Shown in pieces: positions 1 through 10,698 of a DNA stretch of 64,000 bases. Each line of letters opens with the position of its first letter. Position 1 is the first letter of the stretch. The position numbers and the translations under genes were made by a program. The notes beneath the pieces are model-generated. The model saw nothing but the letters and a program-made list of their open reading frames with translations, was not told where the DNA came from and did not search any database. The stretch is from NCBI RefSeq assembly GCF_020283565.1, contig NC_060060.1, positions 18,786,001 to 18,850,000 on the forward strand. The letters are read 5' to 3'. The stretch comes from Trifolium pratense. Lineage: Eukaryota; Streptophyta; Magnoliopsida; Fabales; Fabaceae.

Positions 1-341
1 TAATACTATCCAAAATCTTCGGAAAAAATTAAATATCACGGCTAAAGATGACACAATTTGAGGTGACATAACATGAGACATTAATCTAATGAAGATCCAC
101 ATTAAACAATATCGAAATATTCACATTAACAACAACTATCAAGCTACCTCTTCATATACATGTTTGGTACCACAGTTGCTTGGACAAAATCACGGCGGCA
201 CTGTGATTTTGTTGAAACTATATAAACTGTAGATTCTTCAAAATCACGGTGACTCACTGTGGTTTTGCCAGTCTCACCGCAATACCAAACAATAAGCAAT
301 TTCAATTCAACCAACATAACTTAATGAATAATTCAAACTAC
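1..341 (-). other. Intron 2 of the PFK5-like gene
   Basis: This stretch follows the exon 2 donor at 341/340 on the minus strand. I see no further PFK exon here. Positions 190-290 contain a repeat-like segment with recurring short motifs (AAATCACGG, CACTGTG), probably a small repeat inside the intron. Confidence 0.5.
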
Positions 342-1076
342 CTTAAGAAGCACTCTATCATTATCATTAATGTATCCATGCCAATCCTCACCAGAATGAT
401 AATTTCCAGGAAAATCCTTAGTCATAGGAGTTCTGTCACACAAAGAACAACCGAGTTTAATTTCGATACAACCATTGGTATATAACAAAAAGTTTCACCT
501 ATCATACATTTAACTCTGAAAGTAGTTACAATTAAAGTCAAACATTTTAACTAATATAACAAAAAGAGTTTAATTTTAATACATTGTCGAAGTAAAATAT
601 TTTATGCTATCAGTACATCACAATCAATATTCATACTAAAGTCGCGCATTTTAAATGATATGATGATTATGTATGATTAACTAAGTAAAACACATTAATG
701 AAATAAATTATGATTAACTGATATAATAAAAGATATTAATCCATTGTTAAATTACAAACCTCATTTTAAGACAGAACGTAGAAGGCATAGATTCCTCATC
801 AGGGAATGTATCAGTAACATGAGGGAGTCGAAAGCGCGCTTCGAAATCTTCTTTGAATTTAGATTTCCAATCAGGATCATTATAATCAATTACGTAATCT
901 GAATCAATAGAGTTAATAGTGTTGTTGTTTTGGTTCTTAAGCTGAGAAAAAACACGAACATTGTTCGTGACTCTGAATGAACGAAAAAGACGAGAATTAT
1001 TGGAGTAACGAAGTGAAGAAGAAGAATGATGAAGGATTGTGATGTTAGGGGTGATCACGTGAGAAAGAGTATCCAT
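342..1076 (-). CDS. PFK5: ATP-dependent 6-phosphofructokinase 5-like, chloroplast, 5' exons only
   Basis: First two coding exons of a plastid phosphofructokinase; the rest lies beyond the left edge. Exon 1 is 760-1076 (105 codons plus 2 bases), with donor GAG|GTTTGT. Exon 2 is 342-432 (91 bp) behind a CAG acceptor, and ends LLK at donor AAG|GTAGTT. The join keeps the frame and restores an Arg codon (KMR-TPMT). The N-terminus is rich in Ser, Thr and Asn with few acidic residues, as expected of a plastid transit peptide. It is followed by the PFK5-type linker FRLPHVTD, STFCLKMR, DWHGYI and DRVLLK. In this family these segments precede the ATP-binding GGLCPG region, which is not in the window. 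The enzyme phosphorylates fructose 6-phosphate in plastid glycolysis. The assignment rests on remembered similarity to Arabidopsis PFK5. No coding exon is visible in 1-300. Confidence 0.8.
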
Positions 1077-1303
1077 TGATTATTATTATTAATGAAAATG
1101 AGAATGAGAATGAGAATTGTGATTGAATTGAAGAGAACGAAGAAGAAAGTATGAAAGGTTTAATTTCAAGTTGTTTCGGGTTTGTTTGTTAGGTTTGTTG
1201 TGGCGTGTTGTGACGTTAATTAATTCTTTTGTTTTGTTCACATGAAACGAAAAAAGCATAGAGAAGACAAAGTTTGTGAGGAGAACTCAATTGGGTAGAA
1301 AGA

Positions 1304-1448
1304 TACTCCGCTGATTTATAAGCAAAATTTTACTTTTGAGATTCATTCAATAATGGATTTATTTGGTCTATAATATAAGTCAGATATATTAGTTTTTCAA
1401 TGAATCTGAAAAGTTGACTTTTGCTTGTAATTAAAGATGGAGGGAGTA
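1304..1448. mobile_element. Stowaway-like MITE
   Basis: About 145 bp bounded by TACTCC at the left and GGAGGGAGTA at the right. The interior is partly self-complementary (ATTCATTCAATAATGG against TTTTTCAATGAATCTG). The CTCCCTCC-type ends and terminal TA fit the Stowaway family of Tc1/mariner MITEs. It lies about 0.2 kb upstream of the PFK5-like start. Confidence 0.65.
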
Positions 1449-1504
1449 ATTTTTATGAGACTTGTTGAGAAAGTGTAGGAAAGTGAATTTGAGAATGATT
1501 AAGC

Positions 1505-1712
1505 TCATATTTGGATTAACTTATTTTTGAGCTTATACAAATAACTTATGTAATTTTTATGTATTATTATAAGTTTGTCAAGGTAATTTATGATAAAATA
1601 GCTTATGAAAATACAATTTTCACTAGTGATAACTTATGAAATAACATAAAACTTAATCTATATTGCATAAACTGTTTGCATAAGCTCAAAAATAAGTTAA
1701 TCCAAACGGGGC
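1505..1712. mobile_element. MITE with GTTTGGATTAAC-type inverted ends
   Basis: An inverted repeat of about 27 bp (1509-1535 against 1680-1705) encloses an AT-rich core. The right outer end reads CCAAACGGGGCC, a common ending of plant MITEs. No coding content. Confidence 0.6.
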
Positions 1713-1750
1713 CTAAATTAATTTTATCTATTATGATTTATTTATTTTTG

Positions 1751-2070
1751 GATAAATTATGTTTTCCTTTCCTACAAAATTAGTGAATTTTTATTTTCAT
1801 CTATATAAAAAAATTACTTGTTTTCATCTCTAAAAAAAAGTTCTTTTATTTTTAATCCCTAATGTTTAACATGATATATAGACATAATATATACATGTTT
1901 TGAACATAGTTATAAAAATTTAAAAAATGGCTATAACACTGACTTTAAAATGAACAAAAATTAGTCATTATGACTAAAAACAAAACATTTTTTTTTTAGG
2001 GATGAAAACTTTTTTATAGAGATGAAAATCAAAATTCGTTAATTTTGTAGGTACGGAAAACATAATTTAA
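1751..2070. mobile_element. MITE of about 320 bp
   Basis: The ends are inverted copies: ATAAATTATGTTTTCC with a following CCTACAAAATTA at the left, mirrored at 2035-2070 on the right. The core is AT-rich and non-coding. Confidence 0.6.
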
Positions 2071-2255
2071 ACAAAAATTCTGAATGATTTGAACATTGTT
2101 TACCGGAAGTTCAATTATTTTAACTCCAATAATAAGAGAGCTATGAAGTTGATCAAATATAAAGGTTTGTAATATATTTATTTAGCATATAAAGTTTAAG
2201 CTAAATTTAGATATCGGAAGAATGATTCAGCTTTCAAATTGTACCATAGAACATC

Positions 2256-2261
<6 letters not shown>

Positions 2262-2317
<56 letters not shown>
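2262..2317. repeat. (AT)n microsatellite inside hairpin arm 1
   Basis: About 28 AT units. The corresponding place in arm 2 (about 3228) has only about four units, so the run expanded after the arms formed. Confidence 0.95.
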
Positions 2318-2320
<3 letters not shown>

Positions 2321-3317
2321 GATAAAAAAAAAGTACTAGAGATCCCACAACTAAAACCAAAACAGCAGCCGTAAAAATACCAAAAGGAATGTCACATCAA
2401 GCACTTTCACTCCTCGTCGTTCACAAAGTTGAGGTACCCCTATAGAAAATACCAATATATAAGTTGCACATCACTAAAAAATGTGTTACCAAAACATTAC
2501 CTGTAGAATATCTACAGCCGTGAACTTGTCCTTACTAGGTTCCAATTGAGCGAAACTGCGTAGCGTTATCCACAGCCGTGAACTTGTCCTTACTAGGTTC
2601 CAATTGAGCGAAACTGCGTAGCGTTAGTGACATCACTTCCTTGTCTAAGGACATTGGCTTTAGCAACTCCATAACACTCTTTTTACTAAAGTTAAAATAA
2701 TTGAACTTACGGTAAACACAGTTCAAATCATTCAGAGTGTTGGTTTTGCAAAGGTTCTCAACAAAAATCTGCACTCGCTCTAATCACTCTGAGCGAGTGT
2801 AGGTTTTTGTTAGAGAACCTCTGCAAAACCAACTCTGAATGATTTGAACTGTGTTTACCGTAAGTTCAATTATTTTAACTTCAGTAAAATGAGTGTTATG
2901 GAGTTGCTAAAGCCAATGTCCTTAGACAAGGAAGTGATGTGCCTAACGCTACGCAATTTCGCTCAATTGGAACCTAGTAAGAACAAGTTTCACGGCTGTG
3001 GATATTCTCCAGATAATGTTTTGAGTGACTGAATATGATAAAAGAGTAATGTTTTGGTAACACATTTTTTAATGATGTGCATCTTATATGTTAGTATTTT
3101 CTACAGGGGTACCTCAACTTTATGAACGACGAGGAGTGGCAGTGCTTGATGTGTCATTCCTTTTGGTATTTTTACAGCTGCTGTTTTGGTTTTAGTTGTG
3201 GGATCTCTGGTACTTTTTTTTTATCCTCTATATATATGGATGCTCTATGGTACAATTTGGAAGCTGAATCATTCTTCCGATATCTAAATTTGGCTTAAAC
3301 TTTATATGCTAAATAAA

Positions 3318-4502
3318 GGGTAAATGATCATTTACCCCCCGCAAAATAAGCAAATTTTTGTTTACCCTCCTATGCAGATTTTTTTTCTGTTTACCCCCTG
3401 CAAAAAATAGATTCACTCATTTTGCCCCCTGTGTGTACAGCAGGACATGTGATTGTGCAAATTTGCTGACGTGGCTTGTACACGTGGAAAAAACATTTAT
3501 ATTTATTTTTAAATTCCACGTCAGATAATATTTTTTTCAAAAAAAAACTTTTCCTACAAAATTAATAAAACGAATTTTTTTTCCAAAATTAAAATAAAAT
3601 CCTACGGATAAAATTTTTTTCCCTACAAAATTTTAAAAAATTCCTACAAATAGTTTTTTTCGTACAAAATTATTATTTTTTTCCTAAAATAAAAAAACGA
3701 ATTTTCATATTTTTCTCCCAAATAAAGTTTATTTTCAAAATATAGTTTTTAAAAATTTATTTTCAAATCTTTTTGGTTTAAAAAAACAGAATCTTCGCCG
3801 GTTTGCTTCCACCGTCGTGATCATATTTGTCGTCGTCTTCTTCAATCATCGGAATCGTCTTCTGCTTCTTCTATTTTTCTAGTTCTAGGGCAAATGATTT
3901 TGGTATAAGAGGAAAACACGAATAAAACTTCTTTTTCTATTTTGTTTAATTCAAAGAGATTAACAAAAAAATAATGTTTTGTTTTTAAAAAATAAAGATC
4001 ATGTTTTTTTTTAATTCAAAAAGATTTGAAAATAAATCTTTAAAATTTTTATTTTGAAAATAAACTTTATTTTGGAGTATATATTTATTTTGGGAGCAAA
4101 ATAAGAAAATTCTTTTTTTTTGTTGGAAATTTTTTTAAATTCTTTGTAGGAAAAAAATAATTATTTTTTTTGCAGGAAATTTTTTAAAAAATTTTGTAGG
4201 AAAAAAAATTTATTTGTAGGATTTTTTTGGGAAAAAAAGAAAATCCAGTTTTTTATTTTGTAGGAATTTTTTTTAAAAAAAAAATATTATCTGACGTGGA
4301 ATTTAAAAAATAAATATTAATTATTTTTTCCACGTGTACAAGTCATGTCAGCAGATTTGCACATTCACATGTCTTACTGTACACACGGGGGACAAAATGA
4401 GTGAATCTATTTTTTGCAGGGGGATAAACAGAAAAAAAAATCTGCATTGGGGGATAAACGAAAATTTGCTTATTTTGCAGGGGGATAAATGATCATTTAC
4501 CC
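3318..4502. mobile_element. Palindrome-ended foldback/MULE-like element with 9-bp target duplication
   Basis: An 1185-bp element starting and ending with GGGTAAATGATCATTTA or its complement. It is flanked by perfect 9-bp direct repeats CTAAATAAA at 3309-3317 and 4503-4511. The arms are long inverted repeats rich in TTCCTACAAA and T/A runs. The central loop holds a short CT-rich segment (about 3790-3890). A 9-bp target duplication is typical of Mutator-like elements. No transposase is present, so it is non-autonomous. Confidence 0.8.
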
Positions 4503-4693
4503 CTAAATAAATATATTACAAACCTTTATATTTGATCAACAGCTAAAGACTAGTCATTCTTCTTTTCTTCAAGTGAAGTAACATGTTGCATGAGTTCATT
4601 TGTTGCCATGTTTGTTTTCTTTATATGATTCTCTCTCTCAAACTTCTAAATGATTCTTGTTCATAAATTTTTGTTTCCATGTTTGCTTTTAGT

Positions 4694-5770
4694 TCATGCT
4701 CCAATACAAAAACATGTAGTTGCAAATAATATATCTATTTTACTTTCTTCCACTTCTAACTTATGATTCAAGCTATCTTTCTCTTGCTTGAGGCTTTCAC
4801 TAAAATCTACTTGTGTAAGTAGTGATTTTTCGAGTGCTTTTCGCATTACACGATTTTCTTCGAGATCATTTCTCAAACTTTCGCCCAACGATTTCCACAT
4901 TTGTAATTCGAAATCTATTTCACTTATTTCACATGTTCTCCCATCCAATTCAATGTTGGTTCGACACTTTGTCGGTTCTTCAAGCATTAGGTAGTTGCGT
5001 TAACTATATACCGATTGTTGTAATTCATTGTGTTCATAAATCCGTTCTTTTAAGACTAGTATCATAACATCACATACGCTCGCTCGTCATTCAACATCAT
5101 CATCTCAATATTAAAAGAATCAGAACATTCCAACTTCGTCTCAAGCTTTTCTATTGTAGCTTTAGTTTCTAACGCATACCGATAATTTTCGATATTTTCT
5201 GAAATTTGTTCTAGCTTAAAACTCCACCCAACTTTTCTAGTTTGAAAAATTGAGACACACTCTATGCGAGTTTGTTCCAAACTAAGATTTGATCGCAATG
5301 TCGAAAGAGAATATATATGAAGCTTTCGCTTCTTGAGATTCTTGAAGTTCTCTTAAAGACTTCCTTAGTTGATGATTTTCTTGCTCTAACTTTTCATTTG
5401 AGTATTGTAATGCATGTGTAAGATCTTCAATATCTTTGTCATTCTGAGAATTTAAAAAAATACAAATTGTAATTTCAAGTCTAAAACTTCAACTTCCAAA
5501 GACTTTCTATGGCTTTTCTCAAAAACAAAAAAAAAACTTTCTATGGCTTTCTTCATGTGCAAGTAATTGTTTACACATTTGCAATTGATATTGTAGATCT
5601 TGTGATATTATAACTTGAGAATCTAACTTTGATTTCAATATGAAAATTTCATGAAGCAATGTAGATTTTTCCAAATCACATTCCTTTGTACATGTCTTAA
5701 ATTGTTTTAACTGGTCATTAGTTTGGTGTTGCTCCCTACGCTCCACTAGACTCAAATTTGCAATACATAT
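4694..5770 (-). pseudogene. At4g38062-like coiled-coil protein, broken copy
   Basis: Reading leftwards on the minus strand, three coiled-coil segments follow each other in the order of the plant At4g38062 family. The first (about 5770-5519) contains LEKSTLLHEIF, QLQMCKQLLAHEESHRK. The second (about 5440-5062) contains LEQENHQLRKSLRELQESQ and LETKATIEKLETKLECSDS. The third (4987-4694) contains FELQMWKSLGESL, DLEENRVMRKALEKSLL and LKQEKDSLNHKLE. The segments are separated by frameshifts and stops, and roughly 150 residues of the family sequence appear to be missing between the second and third. I see neither a proper start nor an end. Family proteins are long cytosolic coiled coils of unclear function. 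The assignment is from remembered similarity. Confidence 0.7.
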
Positions 5771-5784
5771 CGAAACATTATCAC

Positions 5785-5929
5785 AATTGCAAGTTCCACT
5801 GTTTGCGAAAACTTTTTCTCGAAAATAAGTGAAAATAAACATTTAATGTTACTCAACTTTTTTATATACCTTTCATTATTGCAATTATCATATTTTATTT
5901 TATCGTTACATCTTACGGCTAATTAGACC
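5785..5929. repeat. Direct repeat, copy 1
   Basis: About 145 bp starting ATTGCAAG and ending CGGCTAATTAGACC. It recurs nearly unchanged at 6181-6326 in the same orientation. Copy 1 overlaps the front of the coiled-coil pseudogene, so copy 2 is probably a partial duplication of it. Confidence 0.8.
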
Positions 5930-6180
5930 TATGCACCGCTCTACCTAAGATTTGATGTTAGTATCTATATTCAAATATACCTACACTTCTCTTCGCAGTC
6001 ATGACAGCGATACGTGTTAGTATCTGTGTCGTGTCTGGTATCTATGTTAGTGTTTGTGCTTCATAGATATACAAAGAGAACTATTTTTTCCTTAAAATTT
6101 TACTGTTGTGTTTTCTCCTCCATCTCCACAAGCTTCGTTGTTGACAATCTGACTTGCAACCTCTCTAGCTCTTTGTTTCA

Positions 6181-6326
6181 ATTGCAAGCTCCGGTGATTT
6201 CGAAAACTTTTTCTCGAAAATAAGTGAAAATAAACATTTAATGTTACTCAATTTTTTTCATATACCTTTCATTATTGTAATTATCATATTTTATTTTATC
6301 GTTACATCTTACGGCTAATTAGACCC
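6181..6326. repeat. Direct repeat, copy 2
   Basis: Second copy of the repeat at 5785-5929. The 250 bp between the copies contains phrases such as GTGTCGTGTC that recur in the FSH introns at 44.9-50.0 kb. Confidence 0.8.
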
Positions 6327-6368
6327 GTTCACCGTCCGGGTCGAAGTTCTAGTTATAAAATACGTATA

Positions 6369-6421
6369 TACTTCCTCCGGTCCTATATATAAGAAAAATT
6401 TCGAGAACCGAAGGGAGTACT
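6369..6421. mobile_element. Short MITE remnant
   Basis: CTTCCTCCGGTCC at the left and GGGAGTAC at the right in about 50 bp: Stowaway-type ends of the same type as the larger element at 9828-10126, with most of the middle gone. Confidence 0.5.
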
Positions 6422-6630
6422 ATCTTTATTAATTAAATAAAATGACCTGGAAAAAGTGTTGGTGTGAATCATATATTGCATGTATCTCCCTCATTTCGTT
6501 TAGCCTCTGTTCCCCAATTTGTTTCACCAAAAAAAAATACATATGACCAATAAAAATGTTTTAAAATTGAAGAAATCATCGTATAATTTTTTTCTTTTGG
6601 GTGTCAATCACCTGTGATTCTTAGGGAAGG

Positions 6631-7076
6631 AGTCTTGGTATTATAAAGTTTATCTGCAAGGTTAGTAAAATCTGACAAAAAAACGTAAATATATAAATTA
6701 AAAAATAAACTTGATTCCTGCTATAATATATCTTTAATTTGGATTTCGATAATTTCTTTCCACTTTTTCGTGATATTTCTCTTTTTTGTGTGTAAAATAG
6801 TCTAGTGGCTAAAATTTCACTTTTTAAAGTGAAACAATGAGAGTATCAGGGTTCGAACCCCGGTCCCTGTATTTTAGATGCAATGTCCCTACCAACCGAA
6901 TTATTTTCAAGTTGACTTCCTGCAACATTTCCTTGCATAATTTCCTGCTTTCTTGTATTCCAAGCAATCTTGCTTCTGAGTTGATTTCTCTTGATTTATT
7001 GTTTAAAAATCTCTAAAATAAGTCTAATGTTCCTCAAATAAGCATGGATTATGAGAGTGTGACGATACGTCATCAG
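6631..7076. repeat. Permuted duplication, copy 1 (order X-Y)
   Basis: Block X (6631-6919) and block Y (6941-7076) recur at 10835-11122 and 10699-10834, in the same orientation but in opposite order (Y then X). X includes a tRNA-derived SINE-like segment. The two pairs differ only by scattered substitutions. Confidence 0.8.
6798..6918 (+). mobile_element. tRNA-derived SINE-like element
   Basis: Contains an A-box-like GTCTAGTGGCTA and a B-box GGTTCGAACCCC about 60 bp downstream, spaced as in a tRNA-derived Pol III promoter. No tRNA cloverleaf follows. A second copy is at 11003-11121 inside the permuted duplicate, and a diverged relative is at 13141-13250. Confidence 0.55.
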
Positions 7077-7539
7077 TAACTAACAACATTGTTGATGAAA
7101 TAAATGACTACTCTTAGGGTCACGATCTGAGACAATACTCTTTCTTAAGTATCCCATGTAGCTTGCAAACCATGTTGACAAATAATTCTAGGACATGTAA
7201 GGGTTAAAGTGGGAGGGAAGAGCACGGGCCAAGATGTATACCCTTTGAAAATCGATTAACCAAATCGAGCAAAATGTGTTCCCACAAATTTGATGGAATT
7301 GGAAGGGGAAAGATTTCGCTAATTTGATTATATCCGAATAGTTGCTGGTATTCTGCAGGGCCTGCTGTGAATGTGTGATGTTATCTATTTTATGCTGTGA
7401 TATAATTATGCTCAAGGGTTGGTCCTTGTGTTTTACAGTCGTAGTTGAGTAGATGAATATCATGTATAAAATTCCTTCAAGGATCATTGTCAGAATGATC
7501 ACTGTCATCAGAATTTTCTATTGAGAAAGCAAGCCAAGA

Positions 7540-7660
7540 ATACGATAAAAATAACCTCGTTTGTCATCATCGCTTATAGTACCACATTCAGAATCATCAA
7601 GATCATAGTCATCTTTGGAGTCTAAATTAGAATCATCATCCGAATCATCTTTGGTTTATT
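7540..7660 (-). pseudogene. Acidic-tail relic, perhaps of a SKIP19-like F-box gene
   Basis: On the minus strand an Asp/Ser-rich frame (DDSDDDSNLDSKDDYDLDDSE) resembles the acidic C-terminus of the intact F-box gene about 0.8 kb to the right. No LRR or F-box sequence is recognisable around it. The link is inferred from composition only; simple-sequence coding is the alternative. Confidence 0.3.
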
Positions 7661-8111
7661 GTAATGGAAAACCCTAGCCTCTTTTTCTCTTTGAATAATC
7701 TCAATAGTTAACAAAGAGGACGCCATCATGCAAAAGAAACAAGAGATTGTATAATTTGATATGTATTGTAAAAATTTATAAAGTGAAAACATTAAACGTT
7801 TTGACTTTTGAGAGTGAAATGTAGAGTTTCCAAACAACATTGATTGGATAATGTAGAATAATATATCATGTTTACTAGCCCGCCTTTCAAGTTTCAACCT
7901 TTTGGTTCCATTGTTGTTTTACCGTATTAATTAATTTCCAACCATAAAATTCTTCCAATTTTCAAGTGAAGGCCATTTACATTTTTTTTTCCTAATTCCA
8001 ATAAACAAAACTTCTTTAGATTTTGAGAAAAATTCTGTTGAAGCATATAATGAAGAATTCAATATCACGCATAAAATTCAATATGTTAACAGACATATTG
8101 TTTATGGAGAA

Positions 8112-8276
8112 TGTTAACTTGTGCCCTTAAGGCACATGTTAAGGAAGTAAAAATAGAAAATATTAAATGCTAATTTGTGTATTTTGACTTTTGAAGCATT
8201 AAATTTCTTATATCATTAAATGTTGAATTTCTATTTTGGTATATCTTATCATGTGCCCTTAGGGCACATGTTAACA
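8112..8276. mobile_element. 165-bp MITE with TGTTAAC...GTTAACA ends
   Basis: The left end TGTTAACTTGTGCCC and the right end GGGCACATGTTAACA form an inverted repeat of about 35 bp. Each also contains a small internal palindrome around GTGCCC/GGGCAC. It lies in the 3' flank of the F-box gene. Confidence 0.75.
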
Positions 8277-8448
8277 AGACCCATTGTTTATAATAAAGTG
8301 CACAAGAGAAATCATAAAATTATTAAAATAGAGAATTTAATAACAAATTCAACCAAATATAGTCCCAATGTCATATAGTCTGGAAAACACTCTCTCACAT
8401 TAGCTTTTGAATCTCATGAAGGATGCTAAAAAATTAATGTGAATAACC

Positions 8449-9438
8449 TCATTCATCATCATCTGAATCATAAGGATAATAGATATCCTCATCTGTTAGA
8501 GAATCACCATAAGAAATATTATCATCATCATCATCATCAGAATTGAAGGAGTATTCACTATACTGAATTGGCAGACGCAGAAATTTGATTTGCTTATGGC
8601 ACCTTCTCCCCAATCTTCCAGTCAAATTAAGATTAAAACAAGCTTCAATTTCAAGCGATTCAAGAAGAGGACATGCGTCTAGAATTGCAACCAATCCATC
8701 ATTAGTAAGCTTGTTTGCTTCAATATTAAGATGGCGTAATCCGGGCATTGTTTCTGCAATAACAAATGCCCCAATATTCTCACTACCATAACCAAAATGT
8801 TCACACAACATTCTTGCAAATGTGAGAGATTTCAAACGAGGACAACATCGGCCAAGGGCTTCAAGAGAATCTTCATTTAGCATGTTAAATGAAATGTCAA
8901 CCTCCTCTAATAGTGGAAGGTTTCTCACAGCTAAACTTAATCCTTCATCTGAAATTCGCCGGCAATATACTAATCGCATGCATCGTAGGTTATTCGCACT
9001 GCAAAATTGTAAAAAAAATACATATAATAAATAGTACCATTACTGAGCAACAAAACATGATAAAAATGAATAACAAATGATAAAATATAATTACTTGATA
9101 GCTATGCATTCAAGGACATCATTGGAGCCAAAAAACTGAATATCAATATCTTCCAGATGACCGCAACTTCGTTCAATAGCATAACAACAAATCTTAACCA
9201 ATTCCAAATGTTTATGTTGTAGATGGTGGAGATTGGTCATGCGAATGGTACGCCACATGAGTGGATCCTTGCAAATATTCCACCATAAAGGACACACATG
9301 ACATGCAATTGTAACAATTTCAATGGTATCAAGACGCTGAAGAATGTTTGTTGTGATGTCTCTAGGAAGTTCAAGCCAATTTGGTACGGTTGTGTTCTCA
9401 GCTTCTGCTTTCATTGAAGAAAGGGAACAAGATGCCAT
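8449..9438 (-). CDS. F-box/LRR protein, SKIP19-like
   Basis: Two exons: 9095-9438 and 8449-8998, with donor AA|GTAATT and acceptor TTTTGCAG|TG, giving a 297-residue protein. Residues 18-60 are an F-box (NWLELPRDITTNIL...PLWWNICKDPLMWR). About 105-255 hold leucine-rich repeats of the plant type (LRCMRLVYCRRISDEGL, LPLLEEVDIS, CPLLESLEIEAC). About 268-297 is an Asp-rich tail. F-box proteins are substrate receptors of SCF ubiquitin ligases, binding SKP1 through the F-box; the LRRs would choose the target. Length and layout match Arabidopsis SKIP19 and its F-box/LRR relatives. I start at 9438 (MASCSL); an in-frame start at 9537 would add 33 residues that look like leader sequence. The gene is flanked by the permuted duplication. 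Confidence 0.85.
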
Positions 9439-9827
9439 TTTCAGATTGTTAGTATGAAATTGATTCCCACAGTAGACCCTTTTTTTATAGACACTGATAG
9501 TGTAACATTGCTTAAAAAAAGTACTAAAATACTGCAAGTTTCCAATAAACTTTGGGAAAAGATTATTGTCCCGCGTGAGAGGGACATTAAGTGGGGAACC
9601 TAAATACTGTATTTTAAATTTGAAAGAGAAACATCAGAGGCTATGAATAAAAACCGTTGTTTCCAATGATGGTAAAAATCTGTTGCTCTCTGTTTCTAAT
9701 AAATGTTTCTTGAATTTGTTGAAAAGGATTATTAAAAAAAAAAATCTGAATTCAAAATAAAGAATTGAAAAAAATACTATAAGACCTCTTTAAAAAAATT
9801 ACGGAGATTAGAAAAGGACTAATCAAT

Positions 9828-10126
9828 TACTCCCTCCGGTCCTTATTATAAGGAACACTTTGAAAAAATCACACAGACCAATGAAACACATTTAACATAG
9901 TTATTTTCATTTAATACTCTTATAAATTTTAATTTATTCCATGTATACCCTTATTTAATTACTCTTTATTCAACTAACTTACTTATTTTTAAATTCTCTC
10001 TCATAATAAATAAGGGCATAAGTGAAATTGAACATTTAAAACATTTGAAAATTGGTCAAAGTTTCTTATAAAAAGGACCAAATTTTTTGCCCTAAGTATT
10101 CCTTATAAAAAGGACCGGAGGGAGTA
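9828..10126. mobile_element. Stowaway-like MITE, 299 bp
   Basis: Starts TACTCCCTCCGGTCC and ends GGACCGGAGGGAGTA, a perfect terminal inverted repeat, with AT-rich non-coding content between. TA at both ends fits the Stowaway target preference. It lies upstream of the F-box gene. Confidence 0.85.
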
Positions 10127-10136
10127 CTAATTACAA

Positions 10137-10139
<3 letters not shown>

Positions 10140-10223
<84 letters not shown>
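10140..10223. repeat. (AT)n microsatellite
   Basis: About 80 bp of uninterrupted AT dinucleotides directly after the Stowaway-like element. Confidence 0.95.
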
Positions 10224-10227
<4 letters not shown>

Positions 10228-10698
10228 CTTATTTTGCTTGTGATGTGTCACATAAGGGCATAAGGCGTGGTGTGGTATTCTACAATGGTTAGGGGGATGC
10301 AGAGTGTTCTACTACATAATAATTAGGTTGTTCATACCAATTATTTTAGCAGATTACAGGTTTCTTTTTTAAAGTATAAGAATTGATTTCAAGTTATTTG
10401 GTTGGCGACTATGTAGGGATGATATGGAGGGCTGGTAATAATAAAGCTTTTGAGTGAAATGTAAGAAAACGAAAAATCGAGACGTACATGTGTTGGATTA
10501 GGATCACCTGCAGTTGCAATTCAACTGCAAGAAAATACAGTGGAGCAATTTTTTTATTATTATTTAAATAAATAATAAAATAAATAAAAAAAGGGCCTAC
10601 AGCATTGTCATGCTGTTAATTATCAACAGCAGGCAATCCAAACATCTTACATTTTATACTTCTGAAAATAATTTGATATCATATCTTGAAAAGCAACA

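Larger units (their letters stand above)
2148..4540. repeat. Giant foldback hairpin, one arm split by a later insertion
   Basis: Arm 1 (2148-2780) and arm 2 (2791-3317, resuming at 4512-4540) are near-identical inverted copies around a 10-base loop at 2781-2790. The tip pairs CACTCGCTC with GAGCGAGTG. Arm 1 carries an internal 2 x 58-bp tandem duplication (about 2511-2628) and a long (AT)n run (about 2262-2317), which is only a few units long in arm 2. Both arms contain the same short open frame with FNYFNFSK, ELLKPMSLDKEVM and FAQLEPSK, possibly a captured gene fragment that I cannot identify. A diverged extra copy of the frame start lies at about 2086-2147. A transcript across it would form a long double-stranded RNA. 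Confidence 0.85.

Noticed and set aside
6810..6880. Possible tRNA gene from the A- and B-box sequences
   Set aside because: No acceptor or anticodon stem can be formed and the same sequence is repeated elsewhere; better read as a SINE.
9439..9537. Extended N-terminus (33 extra residues) for the F-box protein
   Set aside because: The extension looks like leader sequence; the start at 9438 gives the usual family N-terminus. It is noted as an alternative in the gene entry.
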